64,000 nucleotides of DNA from contig WLIQ01000001.1 in assembly GCA_009726135.1 (NCBI GenBank), positions 1-64,000 on the forward strand. The letters are read 5' to 3'. This DNA comes from Actinomycetota bacterium (GTDB lineage Bacteria > Actinomycetota > Actinomycetes > Nanopelagicales > Nanopelagicaceae). Every line of letters starts with the position of its first letter. Position 1 is the stretch's first letter. Made by a program: the position numbers and the translations under genes. This document shows, in pieces, positions 8,721 to 19,169 of this stretch. The notes below the pieces were generated by a model. The model had not been told where the DNA came from. It ran no database searches and worked only from the letters and a program-made list of their open reading frames with translations.

Positions 8721-9911
8721 TTACTTAACTGCGTTTTGTAGCTCAGTTACGCGATTCGTGCGTTCCCAAGCAAACTCTGGAAGTTCGCGACCGAAATGAC
8801 CGTAGGCACTTGTGAGCGAATAAATAGGACGTAACAAATCCAAGTCCCGGATAATTGCTGCAGGACGAAGATCAAACACTGTAGTAACTGCCTTTTGAAT
8901 TGAAGATATCGAAAGAGTTTCTGTGCCAAAAGTTTCTACGAAAACGCCGACAGGCTGTGCCTTGCCAATTGCATAAGCGACTTGGACTTCACAACGTCGC
9001 GCCAAACCAGCTGCGACGACATTCTTGGCTACCCAGCGCATTGCATATGCTGCAGACCGATCCACCTTTGATGGATCTTTTCCGCTGAATGCTCCTCCAC
9101 CGTGACGGGCCATGCCACCGTAAGTATCAACGATAATTTTGCGACCAGTTAAGCCCGCATCCCCCATAGGTCCGCCAATAACAAATCGTCCAGTTGGATT
9201 GATCAGCGTCTTAAGATTTTTGCGTGGCAGTTCTATCAGAGCCAAAATAGGATCAATAACGTGCTCGATAATCTCGGGTGTTAACTTCTTAGCTACATCC
9301 ACATCTTGTGAGTGTTGGCTAGAGATAACAACCGTATCAAGTGAAACCGCCCGATCGCCATCGTATTCGATAGTTACTTGGGTCTTGCCGTCTGGACGCA
9401 AATATGGCAACGCACCCGATTTACGAACTTTAGTGAGCTGTTGCGCTAAGGCATGAGCTAACCAAATAGGTAACGGCATCAATTCCTTTGTGTCATCACA
9501 GGCGTAACCAAACATCAAACCTTGATCACCTGCACCCTGCAAATCAAGAGGATCAACCTGAGATCCAACGCGGTGCTCATATGCATCATCAACACCTTGC
9601 GCGATGTCCTGTGATTGCTGACCTATCGAAATGGAAACGCCACAACTATTTCCATCGAAACCTTTATCAGATGAGTCATAGCCGATTTCTAAAACTGTAT
9701 CGCGGACTATTCCCATAACATCGGCATAACCATCAGTTGTTACTTCTCCAGCAACATGCACTTGGCCAGTTGTAATTAAGGTTTCAACAGCAACACGTGA
9801 TTTTTTGTCCTGAGAAAGCAGCGAGTCCAAAACTGCGTCTGAAATAGCATCTGCAATCTTGTCTGGGTGACCCTCAGTAACAGATTCTGAGGTGAAGAGG
9901 CGTTGTGACAT
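8721..9911 (-). CDS. metK: S-adenosylmethionine synthetase
   Basis: Makes S-adenosylmethionine from methionine and ATP. The 396-residue protein has the ATP-binding [16 protein letters not shown] at 14-29, [12 protein letters not shown] from 126, and the glycine-rich [16 protein letters not shown] that binds phosphates. It follows coaBC by four bases. A TAGGTT lies six bases before the ATG, but it overlaps the coaBC stop region, so I do not call it a promoter. No SAM riboswitch is possible in such a short gap. Confidence 0.97.
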   Translation of the reverse strand: MSQRLFTSESVTEGHPDKIADAISDAVLDSLLSQDKKSRVAVETLITTGQVHVAGEVTTDGYADVMGIVRDTVLEIGYDSSDKGFDGNSCGVSISIGQQSQDIAQGVDDAYEHRVGSQVDPLDLQGAGDQGLMFGYACDDTKELMPLPIWLAHALAQQLTKVRKSGALPYLRPDGKTQVTIEYDGDRAVSLDTVVISSQHSQDVDVAKKLTPEIIEHVIDPILALIELPRKNLKTLINPTGRFVIGGPMGDAGLTGRKIIVDTYGGMARHGGGAFSGKDPSKVDRSAAYAMRWVAKNVVAAGLARRCEVQVAYAIGKAQPVGVFVETFGTETLSISSIQKAVTTVFDLRPAAIIRDLDLLRPIYSLTSAYGHFGRELPEFAWERTNRVTELQNAVK

Positions 9912-9915
9912 TGTC

Positions 9916-11100
9916 CTAACCTAACTGCTTAAGAGCATAATCGAGGAGAAGATTGGCTAGCGTGTCTTTAGTTTGCCGTGAAATGCCGACTTGTTTCCCA
10001 TCACGGAAGAGTATCGTACCCTCAGTTTCTTCAGAGCCAAATATTGCACCTCCTGAAACATCATTGACATAGATGAGGTCTAAGCCCTTTTTCTCTAGTT
10101 TTGAGGTTGCAGACGCAATCAAATCATTGGTCTCTGCGGCAAATCCAACTACGACCTGCCTACTTTTTAAAGGTAGTAAAACCGCTAAGAGATCTGGGTT
10201 CAATTCTAAATCTATGGAGGTCAGCGCAGCCTTCTTAATTTTCTCTTGAGCAGAAGTAATTGGTTTAGCATCTGCTACAGCTGCGCTCATTACTAAAATG
10301 TCACACGTTCCAAATGATAACTTTAACGCTTCCAACATTTCATCCGCGGTCACAACATGGGTTATCTCTATACCTTCTAACCCGTCAGTTTCGATATTTG
10401 CAGCAATCAACTCAACTTTCGCGCCTCGGCTAGCTGCGGCTTTTGCCAGTGCAACACCTTGCTTTCCTGAAGATTTGTTTCCTATAAAACGCACTGGATC
10501 GATAGCCTCGCGAGTTCCGCCAGCTGTGACGATAATTCTTTTGCCTGCTAAATCCAACCTTGCTCCCGTAAAATCGATGAACTCGCTAAGAATTGCGGCT
10601 GTATCTGGGAAACGACCTTGACCGACATCGGTTCCAGTAAGTCTGCCAACTTCTGGCTCCATCACATGAAATCCTCGGGAACGCAACGTTGCGACATTGG
10701 CAACAGTTGCCGCATCTAGCCACATAGACGGGTGCATGGCAGGAACAATCATTTTTGGTGCATCACTTGCTAAAACAAGATTCGTCAGAAGGTCATCAGC
10801 GCGACCAGCGGCTAGACGGGCAATTAGATCTGCTGTCGCCGGAGCGATAAGAAAAAAATTTGCCAGCTTAGCGAGTGAAATGTGTCGGACATCTTCAACT
10901 TTTTCCCAAACCTGCGTGGTGACTGCGCGATGAGATAGCGCTTCCCATGTAGCTGCCCCAACAAAATTGAGAGAGCTCGGGGTTGGAACTACAGTTACTG
11001 AGTAGCCATGATCTTGTAGCCGACGTAATACATCTGCGGATTTGTATGCGGCTATGCCGCCACCTATACCGAGAATAACCTCGCGGTTAGTGACGCTCAT
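9916..11100 (-). CDS. coaBC: Bifunctional phosphopantothenoylcysteine decarboxylase / phosphopantothenate-cysteine ligase
   Basis: Two steps of coenzyme A synthesis in one 394-residue protein: ligation of cysteine to phosphopantothenate (CoaB, C-terminal half) and decarboxylation of the product (CoaC, N-terminal flavoprotein). The N-terminus has [18 protein letters not shown] typical of the FMN-binding fold and PAMHPSMW, the substrate-recognition clamp. The CoaB half starts near [18 protein letters not shown] and ends with [12 protein letters not shown]. It lies between rpoZ and metK, the same order as in mycobacteria. Confidence 0.96.
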   Translation of the reverse strand: MSVTNREVILGIGGGIAAYKSADVLRRLQDHGYSVTVVPTPSSLNFVGAATWEALSHRAVTTQVWEKVEDVRHISLAKLANFFLIAPATADLIARLAAGRADDLLTNLVLASDAPKMIVPAMHPSMWLDAATVANVATLRSRGFHVMEPEVGRLTGTDVGQGRFPDTAAILSEFIDFTGARLDLAGKRIIVTAGGTREAIDPVRFIGNKSSGKQGVALAKAAASRGAKVELIAANIETDGLEGIEITHVVTADEMLEALKLSFGTCDILVMSAAVADAKPITSAQEKIKKAALTSIDLELNPDLLAVLLPLKSRQVVVGFAAETNDLIASATSKLEKKGLDLIYVNDVSGGAIFGSEETEGTILFRDGKQVGISRQTKDTLANLLLDYALKQLG

Positions 11101-11112
11101 AGAAGTTATCTG

Positions 11113-11361
11113 TTAAGCAGTTGGTTCTAGATTTTCAATCGTGAGCAAGCCTTCGTTAATCTCGCGAAGTGCGATTGAAAGTGGCTTCTCATGAACGTGT
11201 GTCTCAACAAGCGGTCCTACATATTCAAGTAGTCCTTCGCCAAGTTGTGAATAATAAGCATTGATCTGACGCGCACGCTTAGCTGCATATAAAACAAGGC
11301 TGTACTTCGAACCGGCCTTATCCAAAAGTTCATCAATAGGTGGATTTGTAATGCCATCCAT
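11113..11361 (-). CDS. rpoZ: DNA-directed RNA polymerase omega subunit
   Basis: Small subunit that helps assemble and stabilise RNA polymerase. The 82-residue protein shows the actinobacterial signature [20 protein letters not shown] followed by AAKRARQIN and [12 protein letters not shown] choose the ATG at 11361 because the conserved sequence begins directly after it; an upstream ATG at 11415 would overlap the gmk stop and add 18 residues without family similarity. It sits between mIHF-gmk and coaBC, the standard gmk-rpoZ-coaBC order. Confidence 0.93.
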   Translation of the reverse strand: MDGITNPPIDELLDKAGSKYSLVLYAAKRARQINAYYSQLGEGLLEYVGPLVETHVHEKPLSIALREINEGLLTIENLEPTA

Positions 11362-11411
11362 GTCTCTACCCCGCTCAGATCTAGTGTGCTGTGAAGAATC
11401 CGTATGCGGAC

Positions 11412-12284
11412 TCAAGAGGCCAATGCTACCAGTTGTGAAACAACTCGCTCGACTGAGTCATTAACGATGACATGGTCAAAAAATGACGCTGCGGCGAGCT
11501 CCTCTTGGGCTAACTGCAACCGATGAGCCCTTCTCTCTGGATCATCAGTGCCTCTGCCTTCAAGACGGGCGACCAGCTCTTCCCATGAGGGAGGTTCAAG
11601 AAAAACTAACACTGCAGCTGGAAGGTGTGCTTTGACTTGCCGCGCGCCATCAATTTCAATCTCTAGCAAGACATTCTCGCCACGAAGTAGTGCATCTTCT
11701 ACTTCAAAGCTCGGTGTGCCATAACGATTTCCTGCAAACTCCGCCCACTCCAAAAACTCATCTTCCTTAATTCTGCGATCGAACTCTGCGACTGAAATAA
11801 AGTAATAATCAATCCCATTGAGTTCATTGGTTCGTGGTTGTCGCGTTGTTGCAGAGACGCTCACCCAAAAATCTCCTGATTTTCGAAGAAGTGCAGCGAC
11901 CGTACTTTTACCAACTCCCCCTGGGCCTGAAAGAACGAGAAGTTTTCCGGGTTTAACTGCATGTGTTGATTTCATAAATTCGTTACGCAGTTCCTTAATC
12001 TGATGACGCCCGAGCCCTGCGATTCTACGTGTTGCAGAGATATTAAATCTCTCCATCAGGTTCTGCGCTCTAACTTTTCCTACCCCTGATAGAGCTTCCA
12101 AAAGTTCTCGAACGCGCATCTTGGCTATAGCTTCATCTGTATGCGAAAGTTCTAAGACTGTGTCAATCGAATATTCACCATTTTTAATCTTCGTTTTAAT
12201 CTCGGCACGGCGCTTTCGTGATTGCGCAGCCTTGGCAAGGGCGGCGCTGCGCTGCTCGGCTGTTAACTTCGGAGGTGAACCCAT
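11412..12284 (-). CDS. gmk: Fused actinobacterial integration host factor (mIHF) and guanylate kinase
   Basis: Single 290-residue reading frame joining two normally separate proteins. Residues 5-104 match the actinobacterial nucleoid protein m[23 protein letters not shown], then [18 protein letters not shown] and [11 protein letters not shown]. Residues 113-290 are a complete guanylate kinase, which phosphorylates GMP: P-loop [10 protein letters not shown] at 119-128, [24 protein letters not shown] and [10 protein letters not shown]. In mycobacteria mihF and gmk are adjacent genes with rpoZ next, so fusion by loss of the intervening stop is likely. No stop or good ribosome-binding site separates the halves, although Met104 could be an internal start. 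A TAGATT six bases upstream suggests a leaderless start. Confidence 0.9.
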   Translation of the reverse strand: MGSPPKLTAEQRSAALAKAAQSRKRRAEIKTKIKNGEYSIDTVLELSHTDEAIAKMRVRELLEALSGVGKVRAQNLMERFNISATRRIAGLGRHQIKELRNEFMKSTHAVKPGKLLVLSGPGGVGKSTVAALLRKSGDFWVSVSATTRQPRTNELNGIDYYFISVAEFDRRIKEDEFLEWAEFAGNRYGTPSFEVEDALLRGENVLLEIEIDGARQVKAHLPAAVLVFLEPPSWEELVARLEGRGTDDPERRAHRLQLAQEELAAASFFDHVIVNDSVERVVSQLVALAS

Positions 12285-12290
12285 GCGCTT

Positions 12291-12296
12291 AATCTA
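12291..12296 (-). promoter_or_regulatory. Candidate leaderless -10 element of mIHF-gmk
   Basis: Minus-strand TAGATT lies six bases before the ATG at 12284, in the 26-base gap after the pyrF stop. No Shine-Dalgarno sequence is present, so the transcript would start at or next to the ATG. No clear -35 is visible. Confidence 0.4.
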
Positions 12297-12310
12297 ACGC
12301 GCTTATGAGC

Positions 12311-13018
12311 TTAGTTTAAAATTTGTTCGGCGATTTCGATTGCGCGCTCACGCATCGCTGTGCTGCCCTGCGCAAAACTAGCCGTGATCGGGCGTCCAAT
12401 AACAACTAAATTTGCTCCTCTATCAATAGCTTCACGTGGCGTCATAGTTCGAGCTTGATCATCTGCGGCGGCCACATCATTAGGTCGTACACCTGGGGTA
12501 ATGATTGTTACTTCAGGGCCGAGGGCATCTCGAATAGCCAGAATCTCAAGCGGTGAACACACAATTGCCCGAGCGCCACCATGAACAGCGATCTTAGCTA
12601 AACCAACGGCTGATTCGAGAGCATGGGATTTGAATCCGATAGTTTCGACATCGGCTTCTGAAAGTGAGGTCAATATCGTAACGCCAGTTATATGTGTTGC
12701 TGGCATTGCCTCAACTGCTGCCGCCACCATCGCACTTCCGCCGCTGGCATGGACAGTTAAGAATTTTGGACGCAGTGCGCTAACAGCTCGAGCTGCCCCG
12801 GCAACCGTATGTGGGATGTCATGTAACTTTAAATCAAGAAAAATATCTGTGTCACAACTTTCGGAGATTGCACGCACACCATCACTGCCGAAAGTTAAGA
12901 AAAATTCTAGGCCCAATTTCACAACAGAAATTACCCCATCTGTTGCACTAACCCACTGCTTAGCGACATCCAAATCATTGGTATCTACTGCTAAAACTAT
13001 CGGAGCGGTCCTATTCAT
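12311..13018 (-). CDS. pyrF: Orotidine 5'-phosphate decarboxylase
   Basis: Final step of UMP synthesis, decarboxylating OMP. The 235-residue TIM barrel has the catalytic motif LDLKLHDIPHTV (Asp-Lys-Asp charge network), the N-terminal VLAVDTNDLD and the phosphate-binding end with VIGRPIT. The ATG at 13018 overlaps the pyrD stop by eight bases and has GAGG six bases upstream; an ATG 33 bases further upstream would add residues without similarity. It is the last gene of the pyrimidine operon. Confidence 0.95.
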   Translation of the reverse strand: MNRTAPIVLAVDTNDLDVAKQWVSATDGVISVVKLGLEFFLTFGSDGVRAISESCDTDIFLDLKLHDIPHTVAGAARAVSALRPKFLTVHASGGSAMVAAAVEAMPATHITGVTILTSLSEADVETIGFKSHALESAVGLAKIAVHGGARAIVCSPLEILAIRDALGPEVTIITPGVRPNDVAAADDQARTMTPREAIDRGANLVVIGRPITASFAQGSTAMRERAIEIAEQILN

Positions 13019-13958
13019 CCTTTGCCTCATCCGGTCTATGCGCGTATCCAATTACTTGTCGCAAAGATGTGAAACCCTTTGCGATTATCAAATCCTTCAA
13101 CTCATTTTGAATAGTCATTATTGCGGTTGGATTTCCAAAACTGGCTGTTCCAATAGAAACGCCACTGGCGCCTGCGGCAATCATCTCGAGTGCGTCTCGA
13201 CCAGATGAGACACCACCCATTCCAAGAATAGGCGTTTGAGGCATAGCTGCATGGACTTGATAAATAGCTCGAACTGCGACGGGTCTAATAGCTGGGCCAG
13301 ATAAACCGCCAGTTTTGCCACCTAAATGTGGTCTCATTGTGTCAAGATTTATTACCATTCCTAATACCGTGTTAATCAAAGCTAACCCATCAGCTCCTGA
13401 ATCTACGACACCGCGTGCAATGGCTACGAGATCGGTTACATCCGGTGAAAGTTTGGCGATGATCGGCAGTTCTCCACCAATTGTTCGACGAACGCCATCG
13501 ATTACACGACGAGAAGCTTCGGGATCGCATGCAAAAACTAATCCACGGTTTTCAACGTTAGGACAAGAGATGTTGACCTCTATCGCGCTAATTCCAGAAA
13601 CAGAGCGCAGTTTACGCGCAAGAGTTGAATACTCCTCAATGGTTTCTCCGGCAATAGAAACGATGACTCGAGCCTTTTGTTCAACTAAATATGGAATATC
13701 TTTTGCCAAAAACGCATCTATACCAGGACCTTGTAAGCCAATTGAATTAAGCATTCCACTGGGAGTTTCAGCCATACGGGGGGTTGGGCGACCAGTGCGA
13801 GCTTTCATCATGACTGATTTAGTGACAACTGCGCCCATATCTTTGAGATCGAAGAATTGTGCTAATTCGCGACCAGAACTTGCACAGCCGCTTGCGGTAA
13901 AGGTCGGGGCAGGAAACCAGGCATTGCCAAGGGTTGTAGAGAAATCCAAAACCGTCAC
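13011..13958 (-). CDS. pyrD: Dihydroorotate dehydrogenase, class 1B catalytic subunit
   Basis: Oxidises dihydroorotate to orotate with FMN. The 315-residue protein has the active-site segment EVNISCPN with a Cys near residue 132, which is diagnostic of class 1 enzymes that use cysteine as base. The adjacent pyrK makes it the NAD-linked class 1B heterotetramer. The start is GTG at 13958, overlapping the pyrK stop as GTGA and preceded by GGGAGAAG, a strong ribosome-binding site. The frame extends upstream into pyrK, but that part is not conserved. Confidence 0.95.
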   Translation of the reverse strand: MTVLDFSTTLGNAWFPAPTFTASGCASSGRELAQFFDLKDMGAVVTKSVMMKARTGRPTPRMAETPSGMLNSIGLQGPGIDAFLAKDIPYLVEQKARVIVSIAGETIEEYSTLARKLRSVSGISAIEVNISCPNVENRGLVFACDPEASRRVIDGVRRTIGGELPIIAKLSPDVTDLVAIARGVVDSGADGLALINTVLGMVINLDTMRPHLGGKTGGLSGPAIRPVAVRAIYQVHAAMPQTPILGMGGVSSGRDALEMIAAGASGVSIGTASFGNPTAIMTIQNELKDLIIAKGFTSLRQVIGYAHRPDEAKDE

Positions 13959-14791
13959 AAAACTTCTCCCACTTTGTCCCATTGAACGAATGAACCATCC
14001 ATAACAGGTCCATCGATGCACGATCTGAGCATAAAAATATTGCCTGACTCATCTGCCACAGGAAGAACACATGTCATGCAGATACCAATGCCACAGGCCA
14101 TCGATTCTTCAACCGCACACTGATGCACCACATGAGTACCGCGGGTGATTGCGTCAATGGCCGAGAGCATCGCCATTGGGCCGCATGAATAGATAACGGC
14201 GATATTCATATCTTCAATCAAAGCTTTAATTGGTTCGGTGACTCGCCCACTTTGGCCCATAGAACCGTCTTCGGTATAAATTCGTAGGGAATTAACTGCT
14301 CTTTTACCTTCCATCGGTGCGTATATTTTTGAAGCTGTACTTGCCCCCAACAACATATCTACACGGCAACCTTTAGCGTTGAGAACTTCAGCTAAACCAA
14401 ACAGGGGTGCAGATCCATATCCCCCACCGACTAGAAGAGCCTGTACTGGCTCAGTTGGTATGCCAAATGCTGTTCCCAAAGGAACAACGATATCTAATGT
14501 GGACCCTTCACTTTGGGAACATAACCATCTACTACCTTGACCGTGCGGAGCCACTATTAGCTCCAAAGTTCCACCCGAAATAGTGTTTGTAGATACTCGT
14601 GAGATTGCAAACGCCCTGCGCAAGATCATGCGCGAATTCTCGCCTCCAACATTTATAGCTACGAAATTACCAGGTTTGCATAACGCAGCTAGTTCACCGA
14701 TATTGATGATGAGTTGGTGGTATTGACCGACACGCTTGTTGCTAACAACTGTTGCAACAATTTGCGTAGCATTCTTATTGATAGTTGACAT
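13955..14791 (-). CDS. pyrK: Dihydroorotate dehydrogenase electron-transfer subunit
   Basis: Passes electrons from PyrD to NAD through FAD and a [2Fe-2S] cluster. The 278-residue protein has the FAD motif RRAFAIS, a nucleotide-binding region VGGGYGSAPLFGLAE, and four cluster cysteines at about 233, 238, 241 and 258 (ACGIGICMTC then SC). ATG at 14791 lies one base after the carB stop; an upstream ATG at 14860 would sit inside carB. It overlaps pyrD by four bases, so the two subunits are coupled. Confidence 0.94.
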   Translation of the reverse strand: MSTINKNATQIVATVVSNKRVGQYHQLIINIGELAALCKPGNFVAINVGGENSRMILRRAFAISRVSTNTISGGTLELIVAPHGQGSRWLCSQSEGSTLDIVVPLGTAFGIPTEPVQALLVGGGYGSAPLFGLAEVLNAKGCRVDMLLGASTASKIYAPMEGKRAVNSLRIYTEDGSMGQSGRVTEPIKALIEDMNIAVIYSCGPMAMLSAIDAITRGTHVVHQCAVEESMACGIGICMTCVLPVADESGNIFMLRSCIDGPVMDGSFVQWDKVGEVL

Positions 14792-14792
14792 G

Positions 14793-17700
14793 CTATGCCA
14801 ACCACTTTTGAATCGACTTAATCGAAAGTTCATTGTTCTGCAAAAAGCGAATACCTTCAACTGCTGCGTTAAACCCTGCTGTAGTCGTAATGATTGGAAT
14901 TGAACGCTGTACCGCCGCGGTTCGAATCAGCCAGCCGTCTTGTCGTGTTCCACGACCAACTGGAGTATTGATCACTAAATCAATATCGCCTGCATTGATG
15001 ATGTCAACAATCGTCGGCTCCCCCATTGGGCCCGTTCCTTCAGAGTTCTTGCGCACAGTAACGCACGCTACGCCATGTCCATTTAAAAATGCTGCAGTTC
15101 CTTCTGTGGCGAGAATTCTAAAACCACACTGCGCAAGTCCCAGGGCTGCCTGCACGCCAGCATCTTTATTCTTATCGGCTAAAGAGATAAACACTGTCCC
15201 AGATTTAGGTAACGGTCCAAAAGCTGCAATCTGACTCTTTGCATAGCTTTCGCCAAAATTGGGCGAAATACCCATGACTTCTCCAGTTGAACGCATCTCT
15301 GGTCCAAGTACAGCGTCGACCCCACGTCCATCACTGCGACGGAAACGATTCCATGGAAGAACTGCTTCCTTTACCGATACTCCCTTTGCCACTCCATCAC
15401 CCGATGATGGCAATAGATTTTCTGTACGAAGCTGGGCAATTGTTGAACCCACTGAAATACGAGCTGCAGCTTTTGCAAGGGGTACTCCAGTAGCTTTACT
15501 TACAAAAGGAACTGTTCGCGACGCACGTGGATTAGCTTCCAGTACATATAGTTTTGTATCGGCAATTGCGAACTGAATATTGATGAGTCCACGGACTCCA
15601 ACCCCCCGTGCAATCTTTTCGGTACCCATACGAATCTCCAGTAACTGCGCTGGCGTTACGGTCATTGATGGTAGAACGCATGCGCTATCACCGCTATGGA
15701 TACCTGCCTCTTCAATATGTTCCATCACTCCACCAAGGAATAGCTCTTCACCATCAAAAAGTGCATCTACATCAATTTCAATGGCACTATCTAAGAATCT
15801 ATCGACAAGGACTGGATGATCAGGTGTGATATCTGTGGCACGAGTTATAAAACCAGCTAGGGAGGCATCATCATAAACAATTTCCATACCGCGACCACCC
15901 AAAACAAAAGACGGACGAACCAACACTGGATAACCAATGCGCGCAGCAATTGTTACTGCTTCAAGCTGCGAAGCCGCCATTCCAAATTCAGGTGCAGTTA
16001 ACCCCTGCTCCTGCAAAATATTTCCAAAAGCACCACGCTCTTCAGCTAAATTGATTGCATCTGGACTTGTCCCAAGAATGGTTATTCCTGCTGCCTTTAA
16101 ACCAGCAGCTAGCCCCAATGGTGTTTGTCCGCCTAGTTGGGTAATAACGCCCACAACAGGACCGGCGAGAACTTCTGCATGAACAACTTCAATTACATCT
16201 TCTAACGTGAGAGGCTCAAAATACAAACGATTACTCGTGTCATAGTCGGTTGAAACAGTTTCGGGATTGCAGTTAATCATGATTGTTTCATATCCTGCTT
16301 CACGCAAAACAAATGAGGCATGCACACATGAATAATCAAACTCAATACCTTGACCTATGCGATTTGGTCCACTGCCCAAAATGATTACCGCCGGAGTTGT
16401 GCGGGGCTTAACTTCACTTTCTTCCTCATAGCTTGAGTAGTGATAAGGCGTGAACGCTTCAAATTCAGCCGCACACGTGTCGACAGTTTTATAGACCGGC
16501 CGTATTCCTAAATGGTGACGATCACGGCGTACTTCTTCTTCGCTCAAACCGCGAAGTTGACTAATCTGCGCATCAGAGAAGCCATGTGACTTAGCTTCAC
16601 GGAGTTTCTCCGCGGTGAGTTCGCCCCATTGAGTGATTGTTGTTGCTTGCTGGTTGATTAATTCGATTTGACGCAGGTACCAAGGATCAATTTTGGTTGA
16701 ATTGAATACTTCCTCGATTGAAGCACCAGCCCACATCGCTTTTTGAACCTGCTGTAATCGATACTCCGTTGGAATTTTCATCGAGATAAGTAGATTTTGT
16801 TTCTCTTGCTCACTGACTTGTGGCCAAGTGAAAATCGCTTCTTTACGCTCTAAGGATCGCAAGGCTTTCATTAATGCTTCAGAAAAAGAACGCCCGATAG
16901 CCATTGCCTCCCCCACGCTTTTCATGGTCGTAGTTAACCGTGGGTCAGCGTCAGCAAATTTCTCGAAAGCAAAACGTGGGACTTTAACGACAACATAATC
17001 CAGAGTTGGCTCAAATGATGCAGGTGTGGACTTAGTAATATCATTTTGAATCTCGTCTAGGGTGTAACCGATGGCTAACTTCGTTGCAATCTTTGCTATT
17101 GGAAATCCCGTTGCCTTAGATGCTAGTGCACTAGATCTAGAAACTCGGGGGTTCATTTCAATCACAATGATGCGACCATTTTCAGGGTTAACAGCAAATT
17201 GAATGTTACAACCACCAGTATCAACGCCAACTTCGCGAATGATGTCCATAGATAAATCGCGCAATTTTTGATACTCGACATCCGTTAAAGTCATTGCGGG
17301 TGCAACAGTTATGGAGTCACCTGTGTGTACGCCCATAGGATCGAGATTTTCGATACTACAAACAATCACAACGTTATCTTTGCGATCTCGCATCACTTCG
17401 AGCTCATATTCTTTCCAGCCAATTATGGATTCCTCGAGTAAAACTTCAGACGTTGGACTATGACGCAGCCCAGCTCCGGCTATTTGTCGCAACTCCTCTT
17501 CGTTAAAGGCAATCCCTGAACCAAGTCCTCCCATCGTGAAAGAAGGACGAACCACTACCGGATAATTCAACGATACGACGGCTGCGAATATCTCCTCCAT
17601 CGTGTGGCAAATGATTGATTTAGCTGACTCTCCCCCAACTTTTTCAACAATAGTTCTAAATAACTCACGATTTTCGCCACGTTGAATTGCATCGACATCT

Positions 17701-18053
17701 GCGCCAATCAATTTCACACCATATTTTGCTAATGTTCCGCGTTCAAACAGCCCAATTGCAGCATTAAGAGCGGTCTGTCCACCCAATGTTGCTAGGACAG
17801 CGTCGGGTTTTTCGAAGGCAATAATTTGTTCGATTATTTCTGGAGTAATTGGTTCAATATATGTTGCATCCGCAAACTCCGGGTCAGTCATAATTGTTGC
17901 AGGATTGGAGTTAACTAAAATGACTCGTATACCTTCAGCACGAAGAACTCGACAGGCTTGAGTCCCAGAATAATCGAATTCGCAGGCTTGTCCGATAACT
18001 ATCGGTCCGCTACCAATAACCAAAACAGATTTAATCGAAGGATCTAGAGGCAT
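14793..18053 (-). CDS. carB: Carbamoyl-phosphate synthase large subunit
   Basis: Makes carbamoyl phosphate from bicarbonate, ATP and ammonia delivered by CarA. At 1086 residues it is full length, with two ATP-grasp halves. The N-terminal half begins [22 protein letters not shown] and the second repeats as [21 protein letters not shown] near 560. A methylglyoxal-synthase-like allosteric domain occupies about the last 140 residues. It begins immediately after the carA stop with no gap. One enzyme serves both pyrimidines and arginine, and its place in the pyr operon suggests pyrimidine control. Confidence 0.98.
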   Translation of the reverse strand: MPLDPSIKSVLVIGSGPIVIGQACEFDYSGTQACRVLRAEGIRVILVNSNPATIMTDPEFADATYIEPITPEIIEQIIAFEKPDAVLATLGGQTALNAAIGLFERGTLAKYGVKLIGADVDAIQRGENRELFRTIVEKVGGESAKSIICHTMEEIFAAVVSLNYPVVVRPSFTMGGLGSGIAFNEEELRQIAGAGLRHSPTSEVLLEESIIGWKEYELEVMRDRKDNVVIVCSIENLDPMGVHTGDSITVAPAMTLTDVEYQKLRDLSMDIIREVGVDTGGCNIQFAVNPENGRIIVIEMNPRVSRSSALASKATGFPIAKIATKLAIGYTLDEIQNDITKSTPASFEPTLDYVVVKVPRFAFEKFADADPRLTTTMKSVGEAMAIGRSFSEALMKALRSLERKEAIFTWPQVSEQEKQNLLISMKIPTEYRLQQVQKAMWAGASIEEVFNSTKIDPWYLRQIELINQQATTITQWGELTAEKLREAKSHGFSDAQISQLRGLSEEEVRRDRHHLGIRPVYKTVDTCAAEFEAFTPYHYSSYEEESEVKPRTTPAVIILGSGPNRIGQGIEFDYSCVHASFVLREAGYETIMINCNPETVSTDYDTSNRLYFEPLTLEDVIEVVHAEVLAGPVVGVITQLGGQTPLGLAAGLKAAGITILGTSPDAINLAEERGAFGNILQEQGLTAPEFGMAASQLEAVTIAARIGYPVLVRPSFVLGGRGMEIVYDDASLAGFITRATDITPDHPVLVDRFLDSAIEIDVDALFDGEELFLGGVMEHIEEAGIHSGDSACVLPSMTVTPAQLLEIRMGTEKIARGVGVRGLINIQFAIADTKLYVLEANPRASRTVPFVSKATGVPLAKAAARISVGSTIAQLRTENLLPSSGDGVAKGVSVKEAVLPWNRFRRSDGRGVDAVLGPEMRSTGEVMGISPNFGESYAKSQIAAFGPLPKSGTVFISLADKNKDAGVQAALGLAQCGFRILATEGTAAFLNGHGVACVTVRKNSEGTGPMGEPTIVDIINAGDIDLVINTPVGRGTRQDGWLIRTAAVQRSIPIITTTAGFNAAVEGIRFLQNNELSIKSIQKWLA

Positions 18054-19169
18054 TTAAACGTTCACCTTCTTGGACATAAGATCAATAAATCGATCAAAAA
18101 GATAGGCTGCATCGTGAGGTCCGGCAGCTGCTTCAGGATGATATTGAACAGAAAAAGCTTTACCCTCAAGAAGCTGTAAACCCTCTACAACTCCGTCATT
18201 GAGGCTAACGTGTGTCACTTCGCCGAGACCGTAGACAGTTGTGAACGCAGTATCTGTCGGCGCTTTCAAAGCAAAACCATGGTTATGGGCCGTGATTTCA
18301 ACTTTCTGAGTGTTCTTATCAATTACTGGCTGATTGATTCCACGATGTCCGAACGCGAGTTTATAAGTTTCAAAGCCAAGCGCGCGTCCCAAAATTTGAT
18401 GACCAAAACAGATTCCGAAAATAGGGATGCGTGCACCCAATATGAGGCGCACCAATTCAATAGTGTCACTCATAGTTGCCGGATCTCCAGGGCCATTGGA
18501 TAAGAAAACACCATCGGGGCTTAGAGCCTTTATTTGCTCAAAAGTTGAATCATAAGGAAGGACATGCACTTCGACTCCGCGTTGTGCAAGCATTCTAGGT
18601 GTCGCAGCCTTTATGCCAAGATCTAATGCCGCGACGACGTATTTTCTTGGCCCAACTGCAGGCACGACATATGACTGAGGGGTAGAAACATCCTTAACTA
18701 AAAAGGCACCAGACATCTGTGGCGACTTTCTCACTTCTATAACCATTTCTTCACGAGATAAATCCAGATCCGAAAAGATACCAACGCGCATAGCTCCTCG
18801 ATCTCGCAAATGCCGAGTTATCGCTCGTGTGTCTACGCCCTGAATTCCAATAATACTTTGTTCGATTAATTCAGATTCAAGATCGGTTTCTGCGCGCCAA
18901 TTAGATGTTAACGACGAAGGGTTTCGAACTACGTAACCTGCTACCCAAATTTTTGATGATTCGTTATCAAGTGCGTTCATCCCCGTATTTCCAATGTGAG
19001 GCGCAGTCATAACAACAACTTGCTTATGATACGAAGGGTCCGTGAGAGTTTCTTGATATCCAGTCATACCTGTTTGAAAAACAGCTTCCCCAAAAGTACG
19101 CCCAGTCGCTCCCCATGAGCGACCTTCAAATATTCTGCCATCATCTAGTACAAGATAAGCCAGAGCCAT
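18054..19169 (-). CDS. carA: Carbamoyl-phosphate synthase small (glutaminase) subunit
   Basis: Hydrolyses glutamine and channels ammonia to CarB. The 371-residue protein has the CarA-specific N-terminal domain (FQTGMTGYQETLTDPSY) and a class I glutamine amidotransferase domain with nucleophile Cys254 in FGICFGHQILG and the His-Glu pair in YHPEAAAGPHD. The start ATG at 19169 shares one base with the pyrC stop codon. Length and motifs are normal. Confidence 0.97.
   Translation of the reverse strand: MALAYLVLDDGRIFEGRSWGATGRTFGEAVFQTGMTGYQETLTDPSYHKQVVVMTAPHIGNTGMNALDNESSKIWVAGYVVRNPSSLTSNWRAETDLESELIEQSIIGIQGVDTRAITRHLRDRGAMRVGIFSDLDLSREEMVIEVRKSPQMSGAFLVKDVSTPQSYVVPAVGPRKYVVAALDLGIKAATPRMLAQRGVEVHVLPYDSTFEQIKALSPDGVFLSNGPGDPATMSDTIELVRLILGARIPIFGICFGHQILGRALGFETYKLAFGHRGINQPVIDKNTQKVEITAHNHGFALKAPTDTAFTTVYGLGEVTHVSLNDGVVEGLQLLEGKAFSVQYHPEAAAGPHDAAYLFDRFIDLMSKKVNV

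Noticed and set aside
9912-9923. TAGGTT six bases before metK as a leaderless promoter
   Set aside because: It overlaps the coaBC stop region, and an AGGA that could serve as a ribosome-binding site is also there; evidence is ambiguous.
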